A DNA stretch of 45,310 nt, taken from assembly GCA_964472505.1 (NCBI GenBank), contig CAYYQW010000026.1, positions 1 through 45,310 of the forward strand. The letters run 5' to 3'. This document shows positions 18,201-26,238 of this stretch, piece by piece (within the stretch, counting starts at the first letter, position 1; each line of letters begins with the position of its first letter). This DNA is from JAYEIA01 sp964472505. GTDB taxonomy: Bacteria; Bacteroidota; Bacteroidia; Bacteroidales; JAADGE01. The notes under the pieces were generated by a model. That model saw only the letters and a program-made list of their open reading frames with translations. It was not told the DNA's origin and ran no database searches. The position numbers and the translations under genes were made by a program.

Positions 18201-18566
18201 ATCGGAAAAAAAGTTTTGAAAATCATTGGTTTTGTAGCGGTAGCGGCTCAAACCTCTTTGCGTAGCTACCCATATTGCACTGTCTCCGTCAGCACAAATT
18301 GAAAAGATTAAATTATCAGTCAGGCTGCCCTTGCTGTTCTGATGCCTTCGAAATACTTTAAAACGATATCCGTCGAATTTATTCAGGCCGTCTTGCGTTG
18401 CAATCCAAATATAACCCTTTGGGTCTTGAATAACATCATTAGCGGCATTCTGCGATAAACCGTCGTTAATATTAAATATTTCGGTATTGGCAGGCCCGGT
18501 TTGTGCATTCAACACACCGGCTGAAATTATAACCGCAAATAATATGCTTATTCTTTTTATTATCAT
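15300..18566 (-). CDS. Two-component-type propeller sensor with SpoIIE (PP2C) phosphatase output
   Basis: 1088 residues. After a signal peptide (cleavage near LNAQ) come about fourteen propeller blades with repeated WxxT/GLxxFD patterns (about 25-680), then a Y_Y_Y-type immunoglobulin-like domain, one membrane helix (about 775-798), a coiled stretch and a C-terminal SpoIIE serine phosphatase domain (about 868-1083). Phosphatase metal ligands are visible: SGDFYWAD (Asp877), DCTGHG (Asp894), SDGYADQ (Asp1021) and DDM (Asp1074-1075). The architecture resembles Bacteroidota hybrid two-component sensors, but with a phosphatase replacing the kinase and DNA-binding output. The expected target is a phosphorylated anti-sigma-antagonist (STAS) protein; none is encoded nearby. 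A Crp/Fnr gene lies 120 bp upstream on the same strand. Confidence 0.9.
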   Translation of the reverse strand: MIIKRISILFAVIISAGVLNAQTGPANTEIFNINDGLSQNAANDVIQDPKGYIWIATQDGLNKFDGYRFKVFRRHQNSKGSLTDNLIFSICADGDSAIWVATQRGLSRYRYKTNDFQNFFSDPADPYSLYTNSVRYVFTDSKGFLWIKSDEGLDRYNPYTKEFVFFKHPYDEFSFTSHYNSFSVVEDSLGNIWTGTKDGLAKFDTKAEQYVIYKPQSSKYSDENEVFSLLINDRHELLTGSVSGLYVFDLNTKEFRPVFSSLSESTITAIFQDSNGHYWIGTFNGLYKAEALDKPAKDYSSVISDNIAGLSRITSITEDESRVLWVAGENGIFKIDLKRKKFKLYKNTGNDSPNFSSNRIFSVYAIDDEHILLGTRKFGLNYFNRKTGKVKVFNQKNSALTDDNIHIIRKDKNGHILIGTENGIFVFDPEKPGIRSFNKAFSNHIQARLRNNRIADILHDNKGRYWIATFNGLLMAENDTTDFFFRSSSGKNHIPGDEVLQIIERKNGEIWAATNNGAARYDSLRNSFDVFNEASHGLSHFSVLSLLETRDSVLWVGTEYGLNKYFEQKDTFKVYSSENLGFANDFIYCVLEDKKENLWLSTNKGLIRFNPNQLTAVNYHYEDGLQSYEFNIGAAYKKDDGEMFFGGVEGLNAFYPDSVKVNQYAPSAIFAEIEILSPEGLKTKPINTSDYIKLSYNERTFTVYFTMPEYTHIKKNTYKCKIVGFNNEWQDIGTHNFYTVTQIPPGNYRLLVKAFNSDGVEAPEIAALTIDIPAPWWMTLWAYLAYGVIIVALLLWSFLRYNRSIRRENRILIEKQKTAKKIEHQKELLSIKNKNISDSILYAKRIIEAMMPSDKFIKRVLPDSFVFFMPKDIVSGDFYWADYKDGIVYVAVVDCTGHGVPGAFMSIVGLNLLRDILTLGVQNPAVILDRMSKDVREIFSTEEDAKQVRDGMDMTICAIDSENKRLEFAGAKNPLYLIRNDRITEYKGDRFSVGPGNDEGQKFKNNKIDLEENDIIYMFSDGYADQFGGPKNKKFKYRRFRSVLLDIYKKNTHTQKNELKDIITRWKSGTEQVDDMLIMGIRPLAKRK

Positions 18567-18686
18567 AGAGTCCGTTTATAACCCGGCTTTACTAAAAGGC
18601 TGCTTGCCTGCTTGCGGCCTCATGTTTGCGCTATCAGCAATACGAAATTGTCCGATTTTCTGTATATTTCTAAAAAAGTTATTTTT

Positions 18687-19388
18687 TCAGAGCACATTAC
18701 TCAGGCTTTCAAGCTTTGCATAATTGAGTATTTTAATTTTTCTTTTATTTAACTCAATTAATTTATCTTTTTTAAATTCCGACAACAGTCGAATAACAGA
18801 CTCGGTAGCAGTTCCCACCATACCGGCCAACTCTTCTCGTGTAAGATAAATTTGCAGGCTGCCGTCTTTTTCAGTTCCGAAATCTTTATACAAAAGTAAT
18901 AAAACCTCGGCTAAACGCTCTCTTACATTTTTTTGTGCGATATCCAATATGTACTGATTGGCTTCTCCTAATTCCTTACATGACAATTGCATAATATTCA
19001 TGGAAAATTCCGAATTTTCATAAATCATGTCTATGAAACTTTTGGAAGGAATAAGACAAAGTACCGTATCTTCAATGGCTTCTGTGGTAGTACAAGCCGA
19101 TTCGTCGCTTAGTACCGAACGAAAACCAAACAAATCACCTTTTTTAGAAAAGCGCAATATCTGTTCTTTTCCGTCAATACCAACTTTAAAATGCTTAATA
19201 ATCCCCTCATTAATACAAAAAACACCGCCCGGACGATTGCCTTCGCGGTAAATAATGTCGCCTTTTTTATAAGTCTGGCATACTTTTACATAGGATAAAA
19301 CATTCAGCTGATCCTGCGTTAAAGCACGAAAATGCTTACTGTAAGTAAAACAAAATTCACATTTTGGATTTGTTTCTTGTGAATTCAT
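18687..19388 (-). CDS. Crp/Fnr-family transcription regulator
   Basis: 233 residues: an N-terminal cyclic-nucleotide-binding-like beta-roll (about 20-140, with KGDIIYREGNRPGGVFCINEG) and a C-terminal winged helix (about 150-225, with LTREELAGMVGTATESVIRLLSEFKKD as recognition region). An N-terminal CEFC pair and a few more cysteines recall Fnr, but spacing is not a clear Fe-S ligand set, so the signal is unknown. It lies upstream of the propeller phosphatase gene on the same strand, suggesting a link or shared transcription; the 120-bp gap leaves room for a separate promoter. Confidence 0.88.
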   Translation of the reverse strand: MNSQETNPKCEFCFTYSKHFRALTQDQLNVLSYVKVCQTYKKGDIIYREGNRPGGVFCINEGIIKHFKVGIDGKEQILRFSKKGDLFGFRSVLSDESACTTTEAIEDTVLCLIPSKSFIDMIYENSEFSMNIMQLSCKELGEANQYILDIAQKNVRERLAEVLLLLYKDFGTEKDGSLQIYLTREELAGMVGTATESVIRLLSEFKKDKLIELNKRKIKILNYAKLESLSNVL

Positions 19389-19643
19389 CTGTATAATATC
19401 TGGTTTAACAACTGATTACAAATCTCTAAAAAAAAATAGGCTAAACTCTTTTAGCACAATAAAACTTTACAAAAATTAACGAAATTATGCTTACATCGGT
19501 TAAGAACGGAAGTGTATTGCATCGTTGTGGGGAATTGAAAGTAATTTGTTCAAATTTAACACAAAAGTTCCATTAAACGCACAGCATTGCACTTATCGAA
19601 AAATTTTTTACAATGTTTTGCAATACAATGATATGTGCATTTT

Positions 19644-20582
19644 TTAAATCGTTTCAATATCAAGTTGATACTCCTTCAATGTTTTTAAATAATTAAGCTG
19701 TAATTTGCTTAATCCTGTAAGCTCTATTATTTCTTCATCCTTATAGTCTTTTTGTATCATTGAAAAAGCTACTTTTTTAATACCTACTTCAATACCTTCA
19801 ATTTTTCCTTTTAATTGAAGTCTCATTGCAGTAGAAACGAACTTTTGTTCAGCTTTTGGTGATATTGTTCTCATTTTTTCTACAAGTTTTTGGGTTTCTA
19901 AATTTGTGGCAAAATACAAATATGAAACTACTGTTTCAAAAAATTGTTCGCCCTTTTCTGTTTGTAAAATTTGATTTATTCCTGCAAATATTTCTGTTAT
20001 TTCTTGTAATATTTTCTGTTCATTGTAAATATTTTTGATTATCAACAGACCAACTTGTAACTGTAAACTTTCAAAAAGTTCTTTTATTTGTTGGTCTGTG
20101 TATTTTGATGTTTCAATTAGTAGATAATCAAATTTAGGAATAAATTTCTGTAATGTTTTATCTAAATTTTCAAAGTATTTTTCAAACGGCTTTTGTGTCC
20201 ACCTTCTTTCTCCGTGATAAAATATAATTGGGATTACAGGCGTTAAATCTTGTTTTTGTTTTATTTGCGATTGCCAAATATTGAGCATATACCCCAAAAG
20301 CTGCAAATGCGGGAAACTTTCGGGGTAGCTTTTATGCTCAAAAAGTAATGAAATTTTAATTTTTATGTCTTTCCCGTAAACACAATTATAAACAATATCT
20401 GAAAAACTTGTTTTCATCTTTTTATCTACATATTCTGTTTTATCTAATTCTAAGGTTTCAAAATTTAATTTTTGTGTAAGTTCCGACGGAAAAGTTTTTG
20501 AAATAAACTCGCTTACTTCTTCTCGTTTAGAAAACAGTTCTTTGAAAAATTTATCGTGCGAATTTATCATATTCTTATCCAT
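19644..20582 (-). CDS. Rpn-family recombination-promoting nuclease / transposase-like protein
   Basis: 312 residues. The N-terminus HDKFFKELFSKREEVSEFI is typical of the Rpn (Transposase_31) family, which has a PD-(D/E)xK nuclease core. Candidate catalytic residues are Asp in SFSDIVY and the Glu/Lys of LLFEHKSYP; IPIIFYHGERRW is another family stretch. The C-terminal IELTGLSKLQLNYLKTLKEY resembles the short helix-turn-helix that ends such proteins. Codon use is much more AT-rich than neighbours (one 60-nt row has 13 G/C against 22 in a sampled row of sufS), suggesting recent transfer. A second ATG lies four codons downstream. Not a classical transposase with ends. Confidence 0.85.
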   Translation of the reverse strand: MDKNMINSHDKFFKELFSKREEVSEFISKTFPSELTQKLNFETLELDKTEYVDKKMKTSFSDIVYNCVYGKDIKIKISLLFEHKSYPESFPHLQLLGYMLNIWQSQIKQKQDLTPVIPIIFYHGERRWTQKPFEKYFENLDKTLQKFIPKFDYLLIETSKYTDQQIKELFESLQLQVGLLIIKNIYNEQKILQEITEIFAGINQILQTEKGEQFFETVVSYLYFATNLETQKLVEKMRTISPKAEQKFVSTAMRLQLKGKIEGIEVGIKKVAFSMIQKDYKDEEIIELTGLSKLQLNYLKTLKEYQLDIETI

Positions 20583-20740
20583 CGCTTTTTTTGCTTATAT
20601 TTACTATAAAGCTACAAATTATAATCCAAAATTGTAAAATGTCAGAAAGATTATTCTTCCATTATCAGCCATTATTTGAAATGTATCTTGGCAATTCGCT
20701 TTTTTGTATCTGATTTTTCATTATGTATAACATATTTATA

Positions 20741-20771
20741 TTTTGCAATATACAATTTTCCCGTAATTTTG
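20741..20771 (+). promoter_or_regulatory. Bacteroidota-type promoter of the OsmC gene
   Basis: TTTTG at 20741-20745 and TAATTTTG at 20764-20771 are separated by 18 nt. This matches the -33 TTTG / -7 TAnnTTTG promoter of the phylum's primary sigma factor. Predicted transcript start is about 20777, giving a leader of about 24 nt. Confidence 0.7.
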
Positions 20772-20800
20772 CACAAATATAAACAATAAATTAGTTAGTT

Positions 20801-21232
20801 ATGTCAGAAATAGTAAATACTAAGTGGAAAGAAAATATGGCATTTGATTGGACCGTGAACGGCCATACCATAACCATAGATGCCAAAGAAGCCGTTGGCG
20901 GAGAGAACAGAGGACCGCAGCCTAAACCCTTTATGCTTGCATCTTTAGGCGGTTGCACGGCGATGGATGTTATCTCTATTTTGAAAAAAATGCGGGTTGT
21001 TGATGATATTGAGGATTTTCAGGTTGGTGTTTCCGGAGAAATGACGGAAGAACATCCGAAGCATTATAACAAGATACACGTACGCTATGAGTTTACACCA
21101 AAAGAAGGCAAAACTCTGCCCAAAGATAAAATTGAAAAAGCGGTAAATCTTTCAGAAGAACGATACTGCGGCGTAAGTGCGGTTTACAAGAAAACCATGG
21201 AAATGACTACGGAAATTGTCATTAATCAATAA
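20801..21232 (+). CDS. OsmC-family redox protein
   Basis: 143 residues, one OsmC/Ohr domain. The two conserved cysteines are present: Cys52 in LGGCTAMD and Cys123 in ERYCGVSA, the pair that reduces peroxides in OsmC/Ohr proteins. The stretch GGENRGPQPKPFMLASLGGC fits the YhfA-like subgroup, whose physiological substrate is less certain. It is a single gene with a good promoter, and its last 11 bp overlap the end of the M14 peptidase gene on the other strand. Placement beside the suf operon may reflect a shared oxidative-stress theme, but this is only positional. Confidence 0.9.
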   Translation: MSEIVNTKWKENMAFDWTVNGHTITIDAKEAVGGENRGPQPKPFMLASLGGCTAMDVISILKKMRVVDDIEDFQVGVSGEMTEEHPKHYNKIHVRYEFTPKEGKTLPKDKIEKAVNLSEERYCGVSAVYKKTMEMTTEIVINQ

Positions 21233-22388
21233 GATGCTCCGGAATTTTTTCCCGGAAAAGCTTCATAATACCCGTTGCATCTTTTTCAAGTTCAACGGGT
21301 ATTTCAATTATTTTTTCTCCGCCGTCAATATCAACATAACCGGCTTTACGCGATAAATCTCCTATGGCTTTCACGGTGAACGAATTAGCTGATCTTAAAA
21401 ATTTTCGCTCAATTCCCACATCCGCTTTTTGAGTGTTTCCGTATCGCTCTATTCTTAAGTTCCTGATTAAAATATCGAAGTAATGTTCTTTTTTCATATA
21501 CGAAACAGCTTCGTATTTCTCAATCGCTTTATCCGGAACGCAATCACGCGCCTGCAATAATAATTCATAGCCCAAAAAAGCAAAATGCTGCGCTCTGAGC
21601 CCTTCTTTTTGCGGATCGTTAAACTGATGCCCGGTTTCAATTAAAACGGAAGCAAAGCCTTCTTTTTGCAGCTTATCGCCGTAGGCATTCGGCATATAGT
21701 CATCGGAATATTTAGCAATTTGTCCCGGAAGCTGTTTTCTAAGGGAATCCGACATACTCACAATGCGTTCGGCAGCCGATGTTCGATTATTATTATACAA
21801 TTTTTGAGGCTCATAAGCCGGTGCCAAAAACGAAAAAGCAACCGGCTTTAAACTGTCGGCCACGGCATAGTGCGAGGGCTGATCGTGCAGGGAATATACA
21901 TAATTCGGTCGAATTTGGAGAAGGTAGGCCATGAGCAGTTTTCCCTCTACGGTCTGCAATGCCTCGGCATCTCTGTTTATATCGGTACCGAATGCATTAT
22001 ATCTGGAAAAGTTTTCTGCCCCGTCGGGATTTACCATCGGTATAAAATGCAGCGTGCAATTATTCCTAATCTCTTCAATTTCCGATTGAAAATTACTTTT
22101 TTGAAGAAAAAAATTCAATACGTCAAAAATAACCCGAGTACCGGAAGACTCATTGCCGTGCATCTGTGAGAAAATACAAATATGTTTTTTCCCTCTGCCC
22201 AAGCTTATGCGATATATCTTGCGTCCTTCGTTGGAGCTTCCGAGTACTTTACAATCCAAAGTCTCTTTTGTGCAAACAGCTTTAAGTCTGTCCTCCAAAT
22301 CGGTATGCTTTATACGCAGTCCGGTAAGTGTAATTTCTTTAAAAAGGATGTGATTATCTAATAAAGCCCTGTGGAAATCTCTGCTCAT
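21222..22388 (-). CDS. M14-family zinc carboxypeptidase
   Basis: 388 residues with no signal peptide, so probably cytoplasmic. Zinc ligands are visible as His77 and Glu80 (MHGNES) and His168 (YSLHDQ); the catalytic base is Glu251 (VLIETGHQF). PMVNPDGAE and GTDINRDAE are substrate-site motifs of M14 enzymes. The C-terminal 120 residues form an extra domain I do not recognise. Its start overlaps the sufS stop by 4 bp, so it is the last gene of the suf operon. Some M14 enzymes trim peptidoglycan peptides or act as deacylases; the substrate here is unknown, as is any link to Fe-S assembly. Confidence 0.88.
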   Translation of the reverse strand: MSRDFHRALLDNHILFKEITLTGLRIKHTDLEDRLKAVCTKETLDCKVLGSSNEGRKIYRISLGRGKKHICIFSQMHGNESSGTRVIFDVLNFFLQKSNFQSEIEEIRNNCTLHFIPMVNPDGAENFSRYNAFGTDINRDAEALQTVEGKLLMAYLLQIRPNYVYSLHDQPSHYAVADSLKPVAFSFLAPAYEPQKLYNNNRTSAAERIVSMSDSLRKQLPGQIAKYSDDYMPNAYGDKLQKEGFASVLIETGHQFNDPQKEGLRAQHFAFLGYELLLQARDCVPDKAIEKYEAVSYMKKEHYFDILIRNLRIERYGNTQKADVGIERKFLRSANSFTVKAIGDLSRKAGYVDIDGGEKIIEIPVELEKDATGIMKLFREKIPEHLID

Positions 22389-23605
22389 GAGAACAATTTT
22401 TTCACTTTCTCTATGCCCTCAACCAAAGCATCAACTTCTTCTTTCGTATTGTATAAAGCGAAACCGGGCCTTACCGTTCCGCGAATACCCATGCGTTGCA
22501 TGCCGGGCTCCGCACAATGTGTTCCGGTACGCACGGCAATACCTTCTTTATCCAGCATCATGCCGGTATCGTAATGGTGTATGTCATCCAAAAGGAAGGA
22601 TATGGCAGCCGCTTTTTGGGCGGAAGTCCCGTAAATGGTCAAACCGGATATTTCGCTGAGACTCTTTGTAGCATAACGCATCACCTCGGCCTCGTGTCGG
22701 TGAATATTTTCCAAGCCCAAAGATTGCATATAATTAATGGCCTCGCCCAAACTTACCGCAGCGACATAATTAGCCGTTCCGGCTTCAAATTTCAAAGGTA
22801 ATTCGGCATATTCTGTTTTGTCAAAACTTACGGTTTTAATCATATCTCCGCCTCCTTGAGCAGGCGGGAGTTTTTCGAGCAATTCTTCTTTTCCGTAAAG
22901 CACACCTACGCCGGTTTCAGCATAAATTTTATGTCCTGAAAAAGCATAAAAATCCATATCGGATTTTTGAACATCGGTTATCTGATGCTGAATGCCCTGA
23001 GCTCCGTCCACCATAATATAAGCCCCGGCCGCATGCGTTTCTTTAATGATTTGGTCAATGGGAAAAATGGTTCCGAAAGCATTGGATACTTGCGAGACAG
23101 AAACCAATTTCACTTTATGATTGAGCAATTTGCGAAAGGCTTCAAAATCAAATTCTCCGTTATCAAAAACAGGAATGGGTATAAGTTTGGCGTTTTTGCG
23201 GCGAGCCATCATTTGCCAAGGCACTATGTTGGAATGATGTTCCGTTTCGGTTACCAATATTTCATCCCCTTCATTAATAAAAGCCTCTCCGAATGAAAAG
23301 GCTATCATGTTTATGGAATCCGTTGTACCGTGAGTAAATACAATCTCGCTTGTTTTTTTGGCATTGATAAAATCTCTGACCGTTTCTCTCGCTCCTTCGT
23401 ATATTTTTGTGGCTTCATTACTCAAATAATGAACACCGCGATGTATATTTGAATTCTGAAGTGAATAAAATCGGCTAACCGTCTCAATTACCGATTTTGG
23501 TTTTTGTGTGGTTGCTCCGTTGTCGAGATAGACAATGGGCTTTCCGTAAACTTTTTGGTGCAAAATCGGAAAATCTTGTCGTACTTTTTCAATATCAAAA
23601 CTCAT
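22385..23605 (-). CDS. sufS: Cysteine desulfurase SufS
   Basis: PLP enzyme that takes sulfur from cysteine and hands it as persulfide to SufE for Fe-S cluster building. 406 residues, normal for group II desulfurases. PLP-binding Lys226 lies in FSGHKIYAETG; active-site Cys364 is in VRTGTHCAEP, followed by RGTVRPGFALYNT as in SufS. DNGATTQKP near residue 28 and TEHHSNIVPW near 121 are further family motifs. It follows the esterase gene by 4 bp and overlaps the M14 gene by 4 bp. SufE, its partner, is encoded 12 kb away on the other strand. Confidence 0.96.
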   Translation of the reverse strand: MSFDIEKVRQDFPILHQKVYGKPIVYLDNGATTQKPKSVIETVSRFYSLQNSNIHRGVHYLSNEATKIYEGARETVRDFINAKKTSEIVFTHGTTDSINMIAFSFGEAFINEGDEILVTETEHHSNIVPWQMMARRKNAKLIPIPVFDNGEFDFEAFRKLLNHKVKLVSVSQVSNAFGTIFPIDQIIKETHAAGAYIMVDGAQGIQHQITDVQKSDMDFYAFSGHKIYAETGVGVLYGKEELLEKLPPAQGGGDMIKTVSFDKTEYAELPLKFEAGTANYVAAVSLGEAINYMQSLGLENIHRHEAEVMRYATKSLSEISGLTIYGTSAQKAAAISFLLDDIHHYDTGMMLDKEGIAVRTGTHCAEPGMQRMGIRGTVRPGFALYNTKEEVDALVEGIEKVKKLFS

Positions 23606-23609
23606 GGTG

Positions 23610-24113
23610 TTATGCTTTTCGAGAGATTAATGATTGTCTTGCCCATTGGGCCATTTCTTCAAAAGTTCGCAGATCAATTTTATGCGCCAACCAATGGCAG
23701 CTAATGATTCGGGCGGTTTTTACTTCATTGGTTCTGAAAAAATCCAAAGTTTTCTTAGGCGGAATGGTTTGGTCGTTTGCGCCAAGAACCACAAATAAAG
23801 GTGCTTCCGGAATGTCTCTGAACTTAGGCAATTCGGGTTCCAAACTCATACTGTGAAGCGCCGGATTAAAGAGCAATGCCGGAATTTTTAATGCAGCCGA
23901 TAAATAATAAGCGAGCATACCTCCGTATGAACTTCCGACAATAAATTCGATATCGTTTTGTCGTATATAGTTTTCAAGAATCCAATAGGCATCCAAATTT
24001 TCACGATAATCAATATGCAAGCCTGCCACCTCCAAATCGAGGCTTTTCAGAATCTCCAATTTATCCGGTCGCGGAGCTGAATCTAATCCGTGTATATATA
24101 ATGTTTTTAGCAT
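23610..24113 (-). CDS. YqiA-like alpha/beta-hydrolase (small esterase)
   Basis: About 167 residues beginning MLKTLYIHGLDSAP, the family-typical start. Nucleophile Ser lies in GSSYGGMLAYYL, with a candidate Asp in VLGANDQTIPP and a late His in SCHWLAHK. The fold and small size match the UPF0227/YqiA esterase group; substrate unknown. An upstream ATG at 24137 would add 8 residues and overlap sufD by 31 bp. The ATG at 24113 overlaps by 7 bp and fits the conserved N-terminus, so I prefer it. It sits between sufD and sufS in the suf operon. Function with Fe-S assembly is not established. Confidence 0.8.
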   Translation of the reverse strand: MLKTLYIHGLDSAPRPDKLEILKSLDLEVAGLHIDYRENLDAYWILENYIRQNDIEFIVGSSYGGMLAYYLSAALKIPALLFNPALHSMSLEPELPKFRDIPEAPLFVVLGANDQTIPPKKTLDFFRTNEVKTARIISCHWLAHKIDLRTFEEMAQWARQSLISRKA

Positions 24114-25450
24114 CCCGGGCAAGCTTTTACCATGCATAAACTTTCAACATCTTCGCCGCGAAGACGTTTATTCAACAAATAACTTACGTATTGCTTGTAT
24201 GCCGGTATATCAACCATTTCAAGTGCTTCACCTATAAAAGCATAAAGCAGTAATGTTTCGGCATTTCGTTTTGAAATACCGCGAGTTTGCAGATAAAATA
24301 AAGCTTCTTTTTCAATTTGCCCGACTGTGGAACCGTGTGCACAGGCTACGTCGTCGGCATAAATCTCAAGTTGCGGCCGGCTGTATGCGCGGGCATCACT
24401 GCTGCGCAAAATATTTCTGTTGGACTGTTGGGAGTCGGTATTTTGAGCATCCTGAGCCACATAAATTTTACCGGTATAAACGGCTTTTGCATGGTCTTCC
24501 ACAATTCCTCGGTAAAACTGAGAGCTGGTGCAATTGGGTTTATTGTGGTTAATCAAAATCGAGTTATCGGTTACCTGCCGTCTGGAAGGCAGATAAAAAC
24601 CATTGACTTTAGCATCGCACAACTCATCGGTAAAATCTACCTGTATGTCATTGCGAACAACGGTTCCGCACATGGTGGCGGTATTGGATTTAAAGCGCGA
24701 TGATTTTTCCTGCTTAACTACCGTTTTATTTATTTGGGCGGCATCATAGCCTTCTCCCTGAAATAAATTGTAGGTTACCTGAGCATTTTCCTCAAGAATC
24801 GCTTCGGTATAAACGTTGGTAAGTGAAAAATCAGATAAAACCGAGTGATACGAATTAATAATATCAATACTTGTATTTCGTCCGGCTACAATCAAGTTTC
24901 GGGTTTGCACCAATGGTTTGGATTCGTTGCCGTCAACAAAATTCATAATATGTACCGGCCGTACGGTTTTGGTATTATCGGGTATGTAAATTAAAAAGCC
25001 GTCTTCGGCATAAGCGCGATTAAACTCATTGAAAATGTGAGACTTGCTGTTTTTTGCAGTATCGAAATACCGTTTTACCACTTTGGTCATATCAACAAAA
25101 GCTCGCTTTAAAGAACCGATATAAAAGGTATCGACCGACTTAATAACGGATTGTTTTTCGCTGAAATAACCGTTGGTAAAAACTAAAATATCAGCATCAA
25201 TTCCGTAAAACATAAATTGTCTGATATAGTCTTCTTGGGTTTCATAATATGCCGGCTTTGAATACTTATGCCGCATAATGTTATGAATATCGGTTTTTTC
25301 CCAACCGGTGGTTTTCCGATTCGGAAAATCAGAATCCTCAATTGATTTCAGGGCATCCTCAACACTTCCGTTTTTTGAAAGCGGATTTGTATCGGTTGCG
25401 TATATGGATTTTATATGTTCTTTGCTAAGAACCGGTTCTGTTCGTGCCAT
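24107..25450 (-). CDS. sufD: Fe-S cluster assembly protein SufD
   Basis: Scaffold subunit of the SufBC2D complex that assembles Fe-S clusters. About 447 residues from MARTEPVL. The C-terminal half is the SufBD beta-helix with FYRGIVEDHAKAVYTGKIYV, QQSNRNILRSSDARAYSRPQLEIYADDVACAHGSTVGQI, which holds the conserved Cys-Ala-His. It ends with KACPGC. The frame extends 29 codons upstream into sufC, but the ATG at 25450 follows a full AGGAGGAG by 5 nt and gives a clean 31-bp gap to sufC, so I take that start. Such a strong ribosome site is unusual among the genes here. Confidence 0.95.
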   Translation of the reverse strand: MARTEPVLSKEHIKSIYATDTNPLSKNGSVEDALKSIEDSDFPNRKTTGWEKTDIHNIMRHKYSKPAYYETQEDYIRQFMFYGIDADILVFTNGYFSEKQSVIKSVDTFYIGSLKRAFVDMTKVVKRYFDTAKNSKSHIFNEFNRAYAEDGFLIYIPDNTKTVRPVHIMNFVDGNESKPLVQTRNLIVAGRNTSIDIINSYHSVLSDFSLTNVYTEAILEENAQVTYNLFQGEGYDAAQINKTVVKQEKSSRFKSNTATMCGTVVRNDIQVDFTDELCDAKVNGFYLPSRRQVTDNSILINHNKPNCTSSQFYRGIVEDHAKAVYTGKIYVAQDAQNTDSQQSNRNILRSSDARAYSRPQLEIYADDVACAHGSTVGQIEKEALFYLQTRGISKRNAETLLLYAFIGEALEMVDIPAYKQYVSYLLNKRLRGEDVESLCMVKACPGC

Positions 25451-25455
25451 GGGTT

Positions 25456-25463
25456 CTCCTCCT
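25456..25463 (-). promoter_or_regulatory. Strong Shine-Dalgarno sequence of sufD
   Basis: Read on the minus strand, AGGAGGAG lies 5 nt before the ATG of sufD. It decides the start codon. No comparably perfect site was seen upstream of the other genes I checked in the window. Confidence 0.75.
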
Positions 25464-25481
25464 TTTTTTAAAACTGAATGA

Positions 25482-26237
25482 TTACTGTGTTTTTGCCAAT
25501 TCTTTGATCCAATCGTAGCCTTTTTCTTCCAATTCAAGCGCTAAGTCTTTAGTTCCGGAGCGTACAATTTTTCCGTTGTAGAGCACATGCACAAAATCGG
25601 GCACGATAAAATCCAGCAGGCGTTGGTAGTGCGTAATAACAATAGTGGCATTGTCTTTTGTTCTAAGCTTGTTAACCCCTTCGGCAACTACTTTCAGAGC
25701 GTCAATATCCAAGCCTGAGTCGGTTTCGTCCAGAACGGCCAGTTTAGGCTTTAACATGGCCATCTGAAAAATCTCGTTTTTCTTTTTTTCGCCGCCGGAG
25801 AAACCTTCGTTTACGGCTCGCCCTTGCAATTCGCTTCCCAAATCAATGATTTTTTTCTTTTCACGCATCATTTTCAGGAAATCGGAAGGCGAAAGCGGGT
25901 CCAGGCCTTTGTGCTTACGTTGTTCATCTACGGCAGTTCTTAGGAAGTTGGTTATGCTTACGCCGGCAATTTCCACCGGATACTGAAAAGCTAAAAATAA
26001 GCCTTCGCGTGCGCGTTCTTCGGGATCCATTTCCAAAAGGTCTTTCCCCTGAAACTCTACTTTACCCTCAGTTACTTTAAACAATTCGTTACCGGCCAAA
26101 ACCGATGCCAAAGTGCTTTTTCCGGAGCCGTTTGGCCCCATTACGGCATGAACTTCGCCGGGCTTGACTTCTAAATTCAAACCGGTTAATATTTCATTGC
26201 CTTCTATTTCTGCTTTTAAATTCTTTACGGATAACAT
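25482..26237 (-). CDS. sufC: Fe-S cluster assembly ATPase SufC
   Basis: Cytoplasmic ABC-type ATPase that drives the SufBC2D scaffold. 251 residues from MLSVKNLKAE. Walker A is MGPNGSGKST (about 33-42), the signature is FSGGEKKKNE, and Walker B is KLAVLDETDSGLD. YPVEIAGVSITNFLR is a SufC-specific stretch. An in-frame ATG five codons upstream (26252) overlaps the preceding barrel gene by 14 bp; the ATG at 26237 lies 1 bp past that gene's stop and matches SufC N-termini better. Confidence 0.96.
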   Translation of the reverse strand: MLSVKNLKAEIEGNEILTGLNLEVKPGEVHAVMGPNGSGKSTLASVLAGNELFKVTEGKVEFQGKDLLEMDPEERAREGLFLAFQYPVEIAGVSITNFLRTAVDEQRKHKGLDPLSPSDFLKMMREKKKIIDLGSELQGRAVNEGFSGGEKKKNEIFQMAMLKPKLAVLDETDSGLDIDALKVVAEGVNKLRTKDNATIVITHYQRLLDFIVPDFVHVLYNGKIVRSGTKDLALELEEKGYDWIKELAKTQ

Positions 26238-26238
26238 A

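Noticed and set aside
18687..19388. Fnr-type Fe-S oxygen sensor
   Set aside because: Cysteines at about 10, 13, 33 and 51 do not match the known Fnr ligand spacing; left as generic Crp/Fnr.
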